Shown: one piece after another, positions 27,486 through 35,674 of the stretch
Layout: each line of letters opens with the position of its first letter
How positions within the stretch are numbered: the stretch's first letter is position 1
Assembly: GCF_900290235.1 (NCBI RefSeq)
Contig: NZ_OLMK01000010.1
Location: 62,001-126,000, forward strand
From: Streptomyces sp. MA5143a
GTDB lineage: Bacteria > Actinomycetota > Actinomycetes > Streptomycetales > Streptomycetaceae
DNA: 64,000 nt
Direction: 5' to 3'
Notes under the pieces: model-generated
Told to the model about the DNA's origin: nothing
The model's database searches: none
The model's input: only the letters and a program-made list of their open reading frames with translations
Translations under genes and position numbers: made by a program

Positions 27486-28502
27486 TTGCAGTCCTCTTCT
27501 GCCCTGTCTGTTCGGCAGGGTGTTCTCTACGTCGCGATCGCGGCCACAGCGTGGGGCACTGGCGGTGCTGTGGCCGCCGAACTGTACGACGTCAGCGGGA
27601 TCGGCCCGATCTCCGTTTCCTTCTGGCGATTCCTGACCGGACTCGGACTACTCCTGACCGTGAGTCTGGTCCGGCGGACTTGGCGGCCGCAGACGGAGCG
27701 CCCGCTGCGCGCAACGTACGCGGCGAACCCACGGCGAGCCCTGGTCACGGGCTTCGGACTGGCCGTGTATCAGACGGCTTACTTCGCCGCCGTGCAACAG
27801 GCCGGACTGACCGTGGCCACGGTGGTGACCCTGGGCTCGGGTCCCGTACTGGTCGCCGTCGGAGCCAGGCTCACCCTGGGTGAGCGCACCGGCGCCGCCG
27901 GAACCGCCGCCGTAGTGGGCGGCGTCATGGGGCTGGTGTTGCTGATGAGAGGCGCGGATGAGAGCACCGGCCCGGATCCCCTCCTGGGCACCGGGTACGC
28001 GCTGCTCTCCGCAGTGGGCTACGCGGGCGTGACGCTGCTGGGCCGCTTCTCCGGCCGGAAGAACGCCGGTGGCGCGTACGAAGCGACGGTGACCGGCTTC
28101 GCGGTGGGCACAGTGTGCCTTCTGCCGATGGCTCTGCTGGAGGGTTTGCTCCCCGACTTGGAGCGTGCGGCCTGGACTCTGGGTCTGATCCTCTACTTGG
28201 GAGCGGTGCCGACGGCGCTGGCGTACACGTTGTTCTTCGTCGGCCTCGGAGCGGTACGGGCCACCACGGCCTCCGTCGTTGCCCTGGTCGAGCCGCTCAC
28301 GGCGGCGGTCATCGGCGTCCTGGTCTTCGGCGAGCGGCTCAACGCGGTCATCCTCACTGGCACGGTCCTGCTGCTGTTCGCCGTGGTCCTCCTGACGTTG
28401 AACGAAGGGGCCGGTCGAGCGTCGGCGACCGGACGGACGCCCGACCCCGGTGCCGACCACGGCCTGAACACATGGCATCCGGTCACACAGACCAAGGACT
28501 GA
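27486..28502 (+). CDS. EamA/DMT-family transporter
   Basis: 338 residues with ten predicted membrane helices in two repeated EamA halves (VAIAATAWGTGGAVAAELY..., then LLSAVGYAGVTLLGRFSG...), ending ALVEPLTAAVIGVLVFGERLN, a family hallmark. By family it exports or permeates a metabolite such as an amino acid. The frame opens at 27426 inside a hairpin, but TTG 27486 has GAGGAGA 7 bases upstream and starts just before helix 1. Single gene. The hydrophilic C-terminal tail of about 30 residues is atypical. Confidence 0.85.
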   Translation: MQSSSALSVRQGVLYVAIAATAWGTGGAVAAELYDVSGIGPISVSFWRFLTGLGLLLTVSLVRRTWRPQTERPLRATYAANPRRALVTGFGLAVYQTAYFAAVQQAGLTVATVVTLGSGPVLVAVGARLTLGERTGAAGTAAVVGGVMGLVLLMRGADESTGPDPLLGTGYALLSAVGYAGVTLLGRFSGRKNAGGAYEATVTGFAVGTVCLLPMALLEGLLPDLERAAWTLGLILYLGAVPTALAYTLFFVGLGAVRATTASVVALVEPLTAAVIGVLVFGERLNAVILTGTVLLLFAVVLLTLNEGAGRASATGRTPDPGADHGLNTWHPVTQTKD

Positions 28503-28591
28503 CGGCGACGCGCCATCCGTAGGCGGGCAGCGGGCGACCAGAGCCCTCTGCCCGCCCATTCACACGTGCGCTTGGCCGCATCCGGCGCCCG

Positions 28592-28762
28592 GTGGAGATC
28601 AGGGCGTATGTGTGGCCGTTCCGCGGCACGGTCTGGCGCTGCAACGAGTGCGGGGCTCCCCTTGGCATTCCGCCTGAGACTCCATACCGCGAAGCCATCG
28701 ACGCCCACGCGAAATACTCCTACCATGATCCGTCTGGGTTGTCGGTGTGGTCGCCGTATTAA
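28592..28762 (+). CDS. Small CxxC protein, possibly a gene remnant
   Basis: 56 codons from a GTG, reading VWPFRGTVWRCNECGAPLG then PPETPYREAIDAHAKYSYH and a TAA. Codon use looks genuine and CNEC could be half of a zinc site, but there is no SD and only one CxxC. It may be the 3' part of a lost gene. I recognise no family. Confidence 0.35.
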   Translation: MEIRAYVWPFRGTVWRCNECGAPLGIPPETPYREAIDAHAKYSYHDPSGLSVWSPY

Positions 28763-28970
28763 CCGGTCCGCTCCATACCCCGCAGGCCCTGGCCACCGAC
28801 AACCCGCCCGAATCGGTCGCCCTGCACTCACGGCACTCCCTGGGCAGTACCGCCTTCGACGCCTAGGGCGTGTGTCGGAAGTGCTCTAGGTTGGCTGACG
28901 TGAGTGGGCGGGGGCGGAGTTATAGGTACGTCGGACCGGTCGAGCTGAAGACCGCGGTCCGGCCTGGTGA

Positions 28971-29195
28971 CGGCAGGCGCCCGAAGCCAAGACGATCAAG
29001 AACCGGATCCATCTGTGTCTGCGACCCGAGACCTCGCGCGATCAGGAGGTGGCCCGGCTGACAGAACTCGGCGCCACCTTCGTCGCCGATCACCGAGATC
29101 CCGATGGCTCGGGCTGGGCGGTTCTCGCTGATCCCGAGGGCAACGAATTCTGCGTTCTGCGCAGCGAGTCCGACCGAGCCGTCACGAACTCCTGA
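28971..29195 (+). pseudogene. C-terminal fragment of a VOC (glyoxalase/bleomycin-resistance) protein
   Basis: The frame reads IKNRIHLCLRPETSRDQEVA, then LTELGATFVADHRDPDGSG and WAVLADPEGNEFCVLRSES to TGA: the second half of a VOC-fold protein, with the usual metal Glu in DPEGNEFCVL. An in-frame stop at 28968 cuts it off and the N-terminal half is absent, so it is a remnant. Just upstream (28859-28890) the sequence is bounded by CTAG motifs, perhaps an insertion or deletion scar. Confidence 0.7.
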
Positions 29196-29255
29196 ACTCC
29201 CGCGCCGGCCCCGCCTACGACCACCACCCACTAGCACGACCCACACCCCAGCCGA

Positions 29256-30017
29256 CTACGCCTTGCGCCCCGATCGCCGGTAGGCATACGCCGCATACGC
29301 GCTGAACAGCAGCAGCCACCCGGCCAGCCCTGCTGCGGAGGTGAGGCTGGGCGCCCGGCCCCCCGCGGTGTCCCAGCCCAGCCGGGCGAAGAGGTGGCCG
29401 GGCGTCCAAGTAGCCACCGGCGCCAGCCAGCCGGGGAACTCGGAGACCGGGAACCACAGACCGCCGAGGAGAGCGAGCACCAGGTTGCACAGGATGTTCG
29501 TGACGTTCGCAGTCTGGGACGACAGTTGGTAGCCGTTGGCGATCCCCAGCATCGTGAAGGGCAACGAGCCCACCCACAGTACGAGGATCAGAACCAGCCA
29601 CTGCCAGGGCTGCAGGCGCACGCCATTGGCGATCAAGGCGGTGACGAGAACCACGATGATCGCGGGCAGCACCATCAGCGAACCGGTCAGGGACCGTCCC
29701 ACGACGACCTGAGCCGAGGTGAGCGGGGTGACCCGCAACCGTCGCAGCCAGCCCGCCGCCTTGTCCTCGGCCACGGCCGTACCGGACGTCAGGCCGCTGC
29801 TCAGCGCGCCGAAGGCAGCGAGACCCACCATCGCGCTGAGGGCCCAGTCGGGTGTCCTCGCGGACCCGTCACCGACGTTGGTGAACATGACGTACATCAA
29901 CACGGGCGTGCCGATACCGAAGACCACGAAGCCGACATCGCGGAAGGCGCGCCGCAGCTCAAGGCCGACATAGCGCGTCACCAGAGTGAACGAAAGGATG
30001 ACCGAGCTCGACATCAC
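29256..30017 (-). CDS. ABC-2 type exporter permease
   Basis: 253 residues with six predicted membrane helices and the ABC-2 layout: an N-terminal SFTLVTRYVGLELRRAFRD elbow, cytoplasmic loop EDKAAGWLRRLRVTPLTS, and LGGLWFPVSEFPGWL near the end. It partners the ATPase gene just upstream. GTG 30017 overlaps that gene's TGA by 4 bases (an ATG follows directly), so the two are coupled. Exports a drug, lipid or peptide. The substrate is unknown. Confidence 0.88.
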   Translation of the reverse strand: MMSSSVILSFTLVTRYVGLELRRAFRDVGFVVFGIGTPVLMYVMFTNVGDGSARTPDWALSAMVGLAAFGALSSGLTSGTAVAEDKAAGWLRRLRVTPLTSAQVVVGRSLTGSLMVLPAIIVVLVTALIANGVRLQPWQWLVLILVLWVGSLPFTMLGIANGYQLSSQTANVTNILCNLVLALLGGLWFPVSEFPGWLAPVATWTPGHLFARLGWDTAGGRAPSLTSAAGLAGWLLLFSAYAAYAYRRSGRKA

Positions 30018-31096
30018 GCGCCCGCCTGGGGGGAGTTCATGGACACCTCGGCGGCGCCCTGTTCGGTGGACGAAACGGTGAGAGGGCGAGCGGTGAGGCT
30101 GAGGAAGGCGTCCTCGAGCCCGGCCGCCGACACCTCGAGCCCTCGCAGCGACACCATCTGAGGCAGACGGCTGACGGTGCCGTCCGGGTCTGAGGTGCGC
30201 AGCCGCACACGGCCTCCGGCGATCTCGACGGACAGGACACCCGGGAGAGATGTGAGGCTTTCCGGCAACGGGGCGGTGGGCAGGTCGAAGGAGACCGTTC
30301 CGGCTCCGACCGTCCGCTTGATCTCCGCGCTGCTGCCGTCGGCGACCAGCCGGCCCCGGTCGATGACCACGATCCGGTCCGCGTTGCGGTCGGCCTCCTC
30401 CAGGTAGTGGGTGGAGAACAGCACCGTCTTCCCGCGGTCGGTCAGGGACCGCATCGACTGCCAGAACGCCTGCCGTGCCTGCACGTCCAGAGCAGCCGTC
30501 GGCTCGTCGAGGACGAGCAGGTCGGGGTCCCCGGCCAGTGCCACGGCGAAGGCGACGCGCTGCGCCTGGCCTCCGGAGAGTCTGTCGGCCCGCCGCCCGG
30601 CGAGATCGGTCAGGCCGGCCAGGTCCAGGGATTCGTCGACGGCCATGGGCTTCGGGTAGGCGCCCGCGACGAAGGAAACGAGCTCACGGACCGTCACCCG
30701 GGGGACCGGCTTGGAGTCCTGCAGCATCGCGCCGATCCTTCCGGCGCGCACCGCCGCCGCAGGGGAGGCGCCGAACAGATGTACTGTCCCGGAGGTCGGC
30801 TCGTCCAGGCCGAGCAGCAGGCCGACGGAGGTCGACTTGCCGGCGCCGTTACGGCCGAGCAGAGCCACTCGCTCGCCCGGTCGGATCGTGAGGTCGAGCC
30901 CGTGCAGGGCGCGCATCGAGCCGAAGTCCTTGACCACTCCATCGAATGCGACCGCCGGGAACACCGCGTCAGCCGCTGCGGGCGCGGCCCCGGCGCCCGC
31001 GTCCGACACGGTTCGCAGTTCGCGGACGCGCGGGGAGGCGCCCGGTGGCCGGGAGTCGGCAGGCGGCTGGGCGACCGTCGAGGTGCCGTGCTTCAT
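30014..31096 (-). CDS. ABC exporter ATP-binding protein
   Basis: 360 residues. Walker A GRNGAGKST (about 79-87), Q-loop MLQDSKPVP, signature LSGGQ, Walker B LLVLDEPTAALD and H-loop FSTHYLEE are all intact. The first 45 residues are a low-complexity Ala/Pro extension. The C-terminal 90 residues are the usual DrrA-like regulatory part. First gene of the pair with the permease, with SD CAGGGACGG. The promoter region is shared with the divergent LysR gene and contains its palindrome, so the exporter is probably LysR-controlled. Confidence 0.9.
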   Translation of the reverse strand: MKHGTSTVAQPPADSRPPGASPRVRELRTVSDAGAGAAPAAADAVFPAVAFDGVVKDFGSMRALHGLDLTIRPGERVALLGRNGAGKSTSVGLLLGLDEPTSGTVHLFGASPAAAVRAGRIGAMLQDSKPVPRVTVRELVSFVAGAYPKPMAVDESLDLAGLTDLAGRRADRLSGGQAQRVAFAVALAGDPDLLVLDEPTAALDVQARQAFWQSMRSLTDRGKTVLFSTHYLEEADRNADRIVVIDRGRLVADGSSAEIKRTVGAGTVSFDLPTAPLPESLTSLPGVLSVEIAGGRVRLRTSDPDGTVSRLPQMVSLRGLEVSAAGLEDAFLSLTARPLTVSSTEQGAAEVSMNSPQAGA

Positions 31097-31220
31097 CGTC
31101 CGTCCCTGGTTCTCGTCGTGCCGGGCACTCCACCCGGCACGGCCGGGGCGGTCCCTCCGCCCGGCTGCTCAAGCCTCCCGTCCGCGCAGGTCAGGAACAA
31201 CGCCCGCTTCGCTACCATGC

Positions 31221-31240
31221 CGATAACCGTGCGGTTATCG
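31221..31240. promoter_or_regulatory. LysR-type operator
   Basis: CGATAACCGTGCGGTTATCG is a perfect palindrome (two 9-bp arms, 2-base spacer) and contains the ATA-N-TAT form of LysR recognition sites. It lies between the divergent ABC exporter and LysR genes and ends 15 bases before the LysR start. It also overlaps the region after the alternative ATG at 31217, which argues against that start. Confidence 0.7.
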
Positions 31241-31255
31241 ATCCGGGGGGACGGC

Positions 31256-32158
31256 TTGGAGCTGCGGGACATCGAGATATTCCTGGTGCTGGCGGAGGAG
31301 CTTCACTTCGGTCGCACCGCCGAGCGGCTCCACGTGTCGCAGGCCCGGGTCAGCCAGGCGATCAAGAAGCAGGAACGCCGGATCGGGGGAGCCCTGTTCG
31401 AGCGCACCAGCCGGTCGGTCGTCCTGACGCCGCTCGGCAGCGGCCTGCGGGCCGACCTCCGTCAGGCGTACGACCTCATCACCGACGGGCTCGCCCGGGC
31501 CACGGCCGCGGCACGGGGCGTCAGCGGCACCGTCCGGCTGGGCGTCATGGGCGCGCTGGGCCACGAGCTGCGACCGGTGATCAAGGAGTTCACCACCCGT
31601 CACCCGCACTGCGACGTCGTCCTGACGGAGTTCCATTTCAGCGACCCGTTCGCGCTGCTGCGGTCCGGTCGGGTGGACGCCCAGCTCATGTGGCTGCCGG
31701 TCCGAGAGCCCGATCTGACCGTCGGGCCCTGCGTGCTGACGGAGGGCCGCGTGCTCGCGGTACCGGCCGCCTCCGACTGGGCAGGGCGGGAGTCGATGTC
31801 GATGGAGGACCTCGGCGACTGTGTGACCTTCGAGCGCCCCCCGGTGCCCGACTACTGGGGCGACGCCATGTTGCCGCGTCACACGCCGCTGGGTCGCCCG
31901 ATCCCGTCGGGCCCGGCGGCCCGCACCTTCCACGAGATACTCGCGCTGGTCGCCGCCGGACGGATCGTCAGCCCGCTGAACCAGCATGTCACCCGGTACT
32001 ACACCCACCCTGGGATCAGTTACGTACCCCTCCACGACGCGCCTCGGACCGAGTGGGCGCTCGTCTGGTGCACCGCCCGTGACAGTCCCCGCCTGCACGC
32101 CTTCGCGGAGACCGCTCGCGGGGTCGGCGTACGCCCCCTCGACGGCCCCCTCCCCTGA
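31256..32158 (+). CDS. LysR-family transcriptional regulator
   Basis: 300 residues, the normal LysR length. N-terminal winged helix (MELRDIEIFLVLAEELHFGRTAERLHVSQARVSQAIKKQE) followed by the two-lobed effector domain (VRLGVMGALGHELRPVIKEF; LAVPAASDW). TTG 31256 with GGGGGGA 6 bases upstream is the better start. ATG 31217 would put the operator inside the gene. It probably controls the divergent ABC exporter and itself. The effector is unknown. Confidence 0.88.
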   Translation: MELRDIEIFLVLAEELHFGRTAERLHVSQARVSQAIKKQERRIGGALFERTSRSVVLTPLGSGLRADLRQAYDLITDGLARATAAARGVSGTVRLGVMGALGHELRPVIKEFTTRHPHCDVVLTEFHFSDPFALLRSGRVDAQLMWLPVREPDLTVGPCVLTEGRVLAVPAASDWAGRESMSMEDLGDCVTFERPPVPDYWGDAMLPRHTPLGRPIPSGPAARTFHEILALVAAGRIVSPLNQHVTRYYTHPGISYVPLHDAPRTEWALVWCTARDSPRLHAFAETARGVGVRPLDGPLP

Positions 32159-32190
32159 CAGACAGACACCCAGCCGCCCGGCGTCCCCCG

Positions 32191-32380
32191 CTACGACCAG
32201 AACTCGTCGTACGTCCTGGTGTCGGACCACAGAGCCCAGGCCTCGGTGATCTGTCCGTCCTGGATGTGGAAGACGATCGCGTAGTCCATGTCGAGCTGCT
32301 TGCCTTCACGTGAGGCCGTGACGTGAAGCAGGGCCTACCGTGTGCACGTCGTTCGCGAGCACATCGTGGAGCTGAGGGCG
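32191..32380 (-). pseudogene. Frameshifted NTF2/SnoaL-like gene fragment
   Basis: The reverse strand reads QLHDVLANDVHTV, then, one base out of frame, LLHVTASREGKQLDMDYAIV, FHIQDGQITEAWALW and DTRTYDEFWS to a TAG. This is the second half of a SnoaL-like NTF2-fold protein (the I-DG-I-E-W pattern). The N-terminal half is missing and one frameshift lies at about 32332, so it is not functional. Confidence 0.65.
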
Positions 32381-32391
32381 GTACGTGCCCC

Positions 32392-32559
32392 CTCACCGGC
32401 TACGTAGAACTTGGGCGGCCCTCCGGCTTCACCCAGGAGGTGGTCTTCCGGCGGTGCCACGACTGCCAGGAGCACAACATCGTGCGCGAGGACGACTTCG
32501 TCTGCGTCTTCTGCGGCAGCGATCTGCCTGCGGCGCGGAACGTGGATCCCACCACGTGA
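32392..32559 (+). pseudogene. C-terminal zinc-ribbon fragment
   Basis: The frame reads GYVELGRPSGFTQEVVFRRC, HDCQEHNIVREDDFVCVFCG and SDLPAARNV to a stop, with CxxC...CxxC forming a clear zinc ribbon. The open frame goes back to a GTG at 32323, but those first residues lie antisense to the NTF2 remnant and look non-coding, so the N-terminal part of the gene has probably been lost. It resembles small streptomycete zinc-ribbon proteins of unknown role. Confidence 0.45.
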
Positions 32560-32715
32560 CGGCCGAGGGTCACGTCTCCCCGCCCCATGAACCGTGATCA
32601 TTCACAGCCCAAGATCCGCTTTCGATACACGGCCTAAGGCCGTAAGAAGATCCCCTGGAGCCACAATCACACACCCGCTTCCTGGGCCAGGTCGCCTGAC
32701 CCGCCACTCGTACCG

Positions 32716-33042
32716 CTACGGCGGCGTCGCCCGGGGCTGGCGCAGCACCGGCCCAAGGCCGCCGCGCGGGTCGCAGCCGACGATTCTCCGGACTACCATC
32801 ACTGCACCGTCACGCACCAACAGCGGCTCAGGCTGAGGATCTTCGTAGAACCGGGTCCAGCCCAAGGTGACCCTCCCGTCCGGACATCGGTGCCGACCGT
32901 GGGCCTTGGTCGCGATCCAGCGGAGGAACTGCCCGGCGCGCTCGAAGTCGTCGGGGTAAATCTCCTGCCGGCTGGTCAGGCTCCAGGCGCCCGCCTCGGG
33001 GTTCTGCCTGCGTTCCAGGACTGAGGCCAGGGAACCGCCCAC
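32716..33042 (-). CDS. Hypothetical protein
   Basis: 108 residues; the centre (SRQEIYPDDFERAGQFLRWI, then DGRVTLGWTRFYEDPQPEP) has natural composition and codon bias, while both ends look less convincing. No signal, membrane segment or motif is visible. It may be a complete small gene or part of a decayed one in this remnant-rich stretch. No clear SD. Confidence 0.4.
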   Translation of the reverse strand: MGGSLASVLERRQNPEAGAWSLTSRQEIYPDDFERAGQFLRWIATKAHGRHRCPDGRVTLGWTRFYEDPQPEPLLVRDGAVMVVRRIVGCDPRGGLGPVLRQPRATPP

Positions 33043-33106
33043 CTTGGATGCCTGGTCGTGCTGGCCAGGAGTGGCTCGGGTCGGCTCTTGATCACAGGCT
33101 TTCCCG

Positions 33107-33739
33107 GTCAGCCTCTACTACGACGGGAAAGGTGGTCACGATGCGGAGTATGTTCGGCTCGGTGCCCAGTTCGAGGTGCCAGCGGAGCTCGGCGGGTTCC
33201 TCCTGCGTCATCTCGTCAAGCAGATCCATCGTGAGCAAATGGAGCGGGTCGTCGTGGCGGAGAAGGAGGTCGACGATGCACGGAACGCGCTCGCCGCCAC
33301 TGAGGCCAGGCCCGCGCAGCGGCAGACCGAGCGGGATGCGTACGTCCGTGACGGCTCGTTCCCGGCCTTGTTCAACAGCGACACCGGGGGCCCGGATTGG
33401 GCGTTGTGCCAGTGGGCGCAGTCTCACATCGCCCAGGTGGCCTTCAAGGACCACGCTCCCACCGGTGACGCCTACGCCCGCCTAGTGGCGCAGGACAAGG
33501 TGTTCCACCGGTGGCTGCGCAAACACGGCCGCATCATCCCCGCAGCGTTCGGAGACGACGAGAGTGTCTCGCCCTCCTGGCGAAAGACGCGACCCGCCGA
33601 GGCCCTGTCGGGCGAACGGCGGGTCGGGGAGAGACGGGGCTGGTCGACCTGTCAGATGAGGTCCATCGACGAGAAGAGGGTGAGCAGGCCGAAGGTGGTG
33701 ATCGCGGCGCCGCCCGCACCGAGGAAGAGTGCCGGGTAG
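33107..33739 (+). pseudogene. Degenerate hypothetical gene
   Basis: The frame is coding-like from VSLYYDGKGGHDAEYVRLGA through VPAELGGFLLRHLVKQIHRE to FHRWLRKHGRIIPAAFGD. The first codons have no ATG, GTG or TTG before the GTG at 33176, and an in-frame stop lies at 33089. After about residue 150 the frame turns non-coding and runs antisense into the well-supported gene at 33652. I infer a truncated and frameshifted gene of unknown family with a helical, charged middle. Confidence 0.4.
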
Positions 33740-33882
33740 AAGCCCAGCTCCAGGCCGACCGGCTTTTCCTTCTGGGACCCGTAGAAGCCGACGAGGAACA
33801 CCGCCAGGCCTGCCAAGGCCGCGACCAGCAGCCACGCGAGACTGGACGAACCGTCGTTGGTGACAGCGGCGGAGAAGTGCAC
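33652..33882 (-). CDS. Small membrane protein with two helices
   Basis: 76 residues: MHFSAAVTNDG, then two membrane helices (LAWLLVAALAGLAVFLVGFYG and FYPALFLGAGGAAITTFGLLTLF) separated by a charged loop with SQKEKPVG. GTG 33882 has GGGAG 6 bases upstream and is preferred over the longer frame to 33927. It is divergent from the HTH gene at 34025, and the operator-like repeats between them could serve both. Function unknown. Confidence 0.6.
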   Translation of the reverse strand: MHFSAAVTNDGSSSLAWLLVAALAGLAVFLVGFYGSQKEKPVGLELGFYPALFLGAGGAAITTFGLLTLFSSMDLI

Positions 33883-33914
33883 GTCGACTCCCGTACGAGA
33901 AGGGGGGAGGGAGA

Positions 33915-33962
33915 GTTGTCTCGCCAATCCCTCGGTTGTCTCTTACGATAGAGACAACCGAG
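33915..33962. promoter_or_regulatory. GTTGTCTC operator cluster
   Basis: A perfect 12-bp inverted repeat CTCGGTTGTCTC / GAGACAACCGAG with an 8-base spacer spans 33931-33962. A third half-site GTTGTCTC starts at 33915, in direct orientation, 20 bases upstream. The cluster sits between the divergent membrane-protein and HTH genes and is the likely binding site of the HTH protein. Confidence 0.65.
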
Positions 33963-34024
33963 AGACTTGACCAACGCCCAGCTCAGGAAGGGGAGGAATG
34001 CCCAATCATGGCGGGGGACGGCCG

Positions 34025-34831
34025 ATGAAGCCGATCCCCGACGACGTCCCGGCCGAGAGGGCCGAGCTTGCTCAGGCGCTGCGCGACCTGCTCCAGCAGA
34101 GCGTGCCCGAGGACGTCCCGGCGGACGCCATCGCCCGCGCCGCGGGCATCGGCAGGTCCACCCTGTTCCATGCGCTGAGCGGACAGCGCGTGCCCAGCTT
34201 CGACACCGTGCTCACGTTCGTGAACGCCTGCGAAGGCGTCCGCACCCAGCCCGACATCGTGGGGCGCACGGCCGACGGGTCGGTGTTTATCGCCGAGGCC
34301 AAGACGTACGAGATGCCGGAGGAGACCCTGGAGGCCTGGAAGCGCGCTTGGGAGCGCGCACGGCATCCCGAGGCGCCGCGGATCAGTTATCTGACATCGC
34401 ACGGTACCGCCGAGCCTGAGCAGTCCCGCTCGTCCAGGCGGGGCGGCCGTGGCAGCTTGGGCCTGCACCGAAGTGCGGTCGGGGACAGCGCCGTGTACGC
34501 GGAGCGTACGACCGTCCTTGGGCAAGGCCGTGATGCTGACACCGGGGACAACGAAGTGAGCGTCGCCGAAGCCCAGGCCCGGCTGAAACGAGCGCTGGAA
34601 GTTCTGGAGGACGCCACCCGAGGCGTCGCCCATGCGAGAACGGTGCTGGAGAAAGCCACGAAACGGGAGCGGGCGGCCATCTTCGCGAAGGCAGAGCAGC
34701 ACCTGGCCGAGGCGGGGGCCGACGTGAAGGAGCTCCGCGAATCGTTCGAATCGTTCGTCCTGCTGTGGGATGACCCGGCAAGGCCCCCATCCGACCCGGG
34801 TTCTGAGGGTGACCCGGGGGCGGCCGAGTGA
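34025..34831 (+). CDS. HTH protein with C-terminal coiled coil
   Basis: 268 residues. The N-terminal third holds a degenerate XRE-like helix-turn-helix (ADAIARAAGIGRSTLFHALSGQRVPSFDTVLTFVNAC). A flexible Arg/Gly/Ser linker follows, and residues about 170-245 (AEAQARLKRALEVLEDATRG...) form an alpha-helical coiled coil. ATG 34025 has GGGGGA 7 bases upstream. ATG 33998 also lies in frame but its SD abuts it. The GTTGTCTC cluster upstream suggests autoregulation. Function unknown; the HTH-coiled-coil design recalls nucleoid or plasmid-type regulators. Confidence 0.7.
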   Translation: MKPIPDDVPAERAELAQALRDLLQQSVPEDVPADAIARAAGIGRSTLFHALSGQRVPSFDTVLTFVNACEGVRTQPDIVGRTADGSVFIAEAKTYEMPEETLEAWKRAWERARHPEAPRISYLTSHGTAEPEQSRSSRRGGRGSLGLHRSAVGDSAVYAERTTVLGQGRDADTGDNEVSVAEAQARLKRALEVLEDATRGVAHARTVLEKATKRERAAIFAKAEQHLAEAGADVKELRESFESFVLLWDDPARPPSDPGSEGDPGAAE

Positions 34832-35213
34832 CGACCGCGGCGGGACAACATACGGCCGCAGAAGACCCGGGACGGCTACCTGGGACTGGGAGATCTGGGG
34901 AAGTTCCACGACTGGCTCGCCACGCGGACCGGCATCCGTCTGCCGCTCAGAGGGCCACATAACCCTGCCCCTCCACCCAACTGCCGAAGCGAAGGGACAC
35001 CGTCACCGCGATGGCGAATGACATCGAGGGGCGGATACGGCTGGGAGGCCGCACCTTGGCGTTGTCCAGCTGTGCGAGAACGCGGGTGGGAGGCATACAG
35101 CGCCGAGGCAATCCGAGAGGGGGACCACGGTCTCCATCCGGCTGGATGCCGCTCTGGCCGTAGGCGATTCCTGGCACTCACATCTGCCGGGCGGAACGCC
35201 ACAACGTGGGTCC
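34832..35213. other. Intergenic stretch without a supportable gene
   Basis: Short open frames occur on both strands but none has matching codon bias, start and SD over more than about 40 codons. The first 120 bases read RPQKTRDGYLGLGDLGKFHD and then WLATRTGIRLP in one frame, perhaps the end of a lost gene. I see nothing else. Confidence 0.4.
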
Positions 35214-35607
35214 ATGAGCAGCGAACCGATCCCTCTCAGCGGGGCGCTGGCCTCGTTCGACGCCCTGTGGAGCCCGCGCATCGTCACGCGCGTCAACGAC
35301 TACGACGTTCGTGTGGCCAAGGTCGAGGGCGAACACGTCTGGCACGTCCACGACGCCACCGACGAGTTTTTCCTGGTGCTCGACGGCGAGCCGCACATCT
35401 CCTTGCGCGAGCCCGCCTGTGAACGCACGGTCCTGCTCCCGCGAGGGGGCCTTCACTGTGCCCCGAGGCACGGAGCACAAACCGTATGCCCCGTCCGGCG
35501 CCGCGATCCTCATGTTCGAGCCCGCCGGGACCCTGACCGTCGGCGATCGCGATGACGAGATCTCGGACCACGTGGACGCGACGACCGGCCACACACTCGG
35601 CACCTGA
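35214..35607 (+). pseudogene. Cupin-domain gene broken by a +1 in a G-run
   Basis: Frame one gives MSSEPIPLSGALASFDALWS ... VWHVHDATDEFFLVLDGEPH ... ERTVLLPRG. The rest of the cupin (AFTVPRGTEHKPYAPSGAAI ... FEPAGTLTVGDRDDEISDHV) continues in another frame. Removing one G from the five-G run at 35445-35449 restores one uninterrupted frame of about 130 codons. The metal site (HVHDATDEFF, TEHKP) is otherwise intact. Either a recent null allele or a sequencing error. Confidence 0.75.
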
Positions 35608-35674
35608 GCCGCCATGCTTCGGACCCGCCCCCTCGGCCGGGCGTACGCTCAGCGGTGCGTACGCGTCGCTCGGG

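Noticed and set aside
32335..32601. Minus-strand 88-codon ORF opposite the zinc-ribbon fragment
   Set aside because: The plus strand carries two CxxC motifs with natural spacing; the minus frame has no motif.
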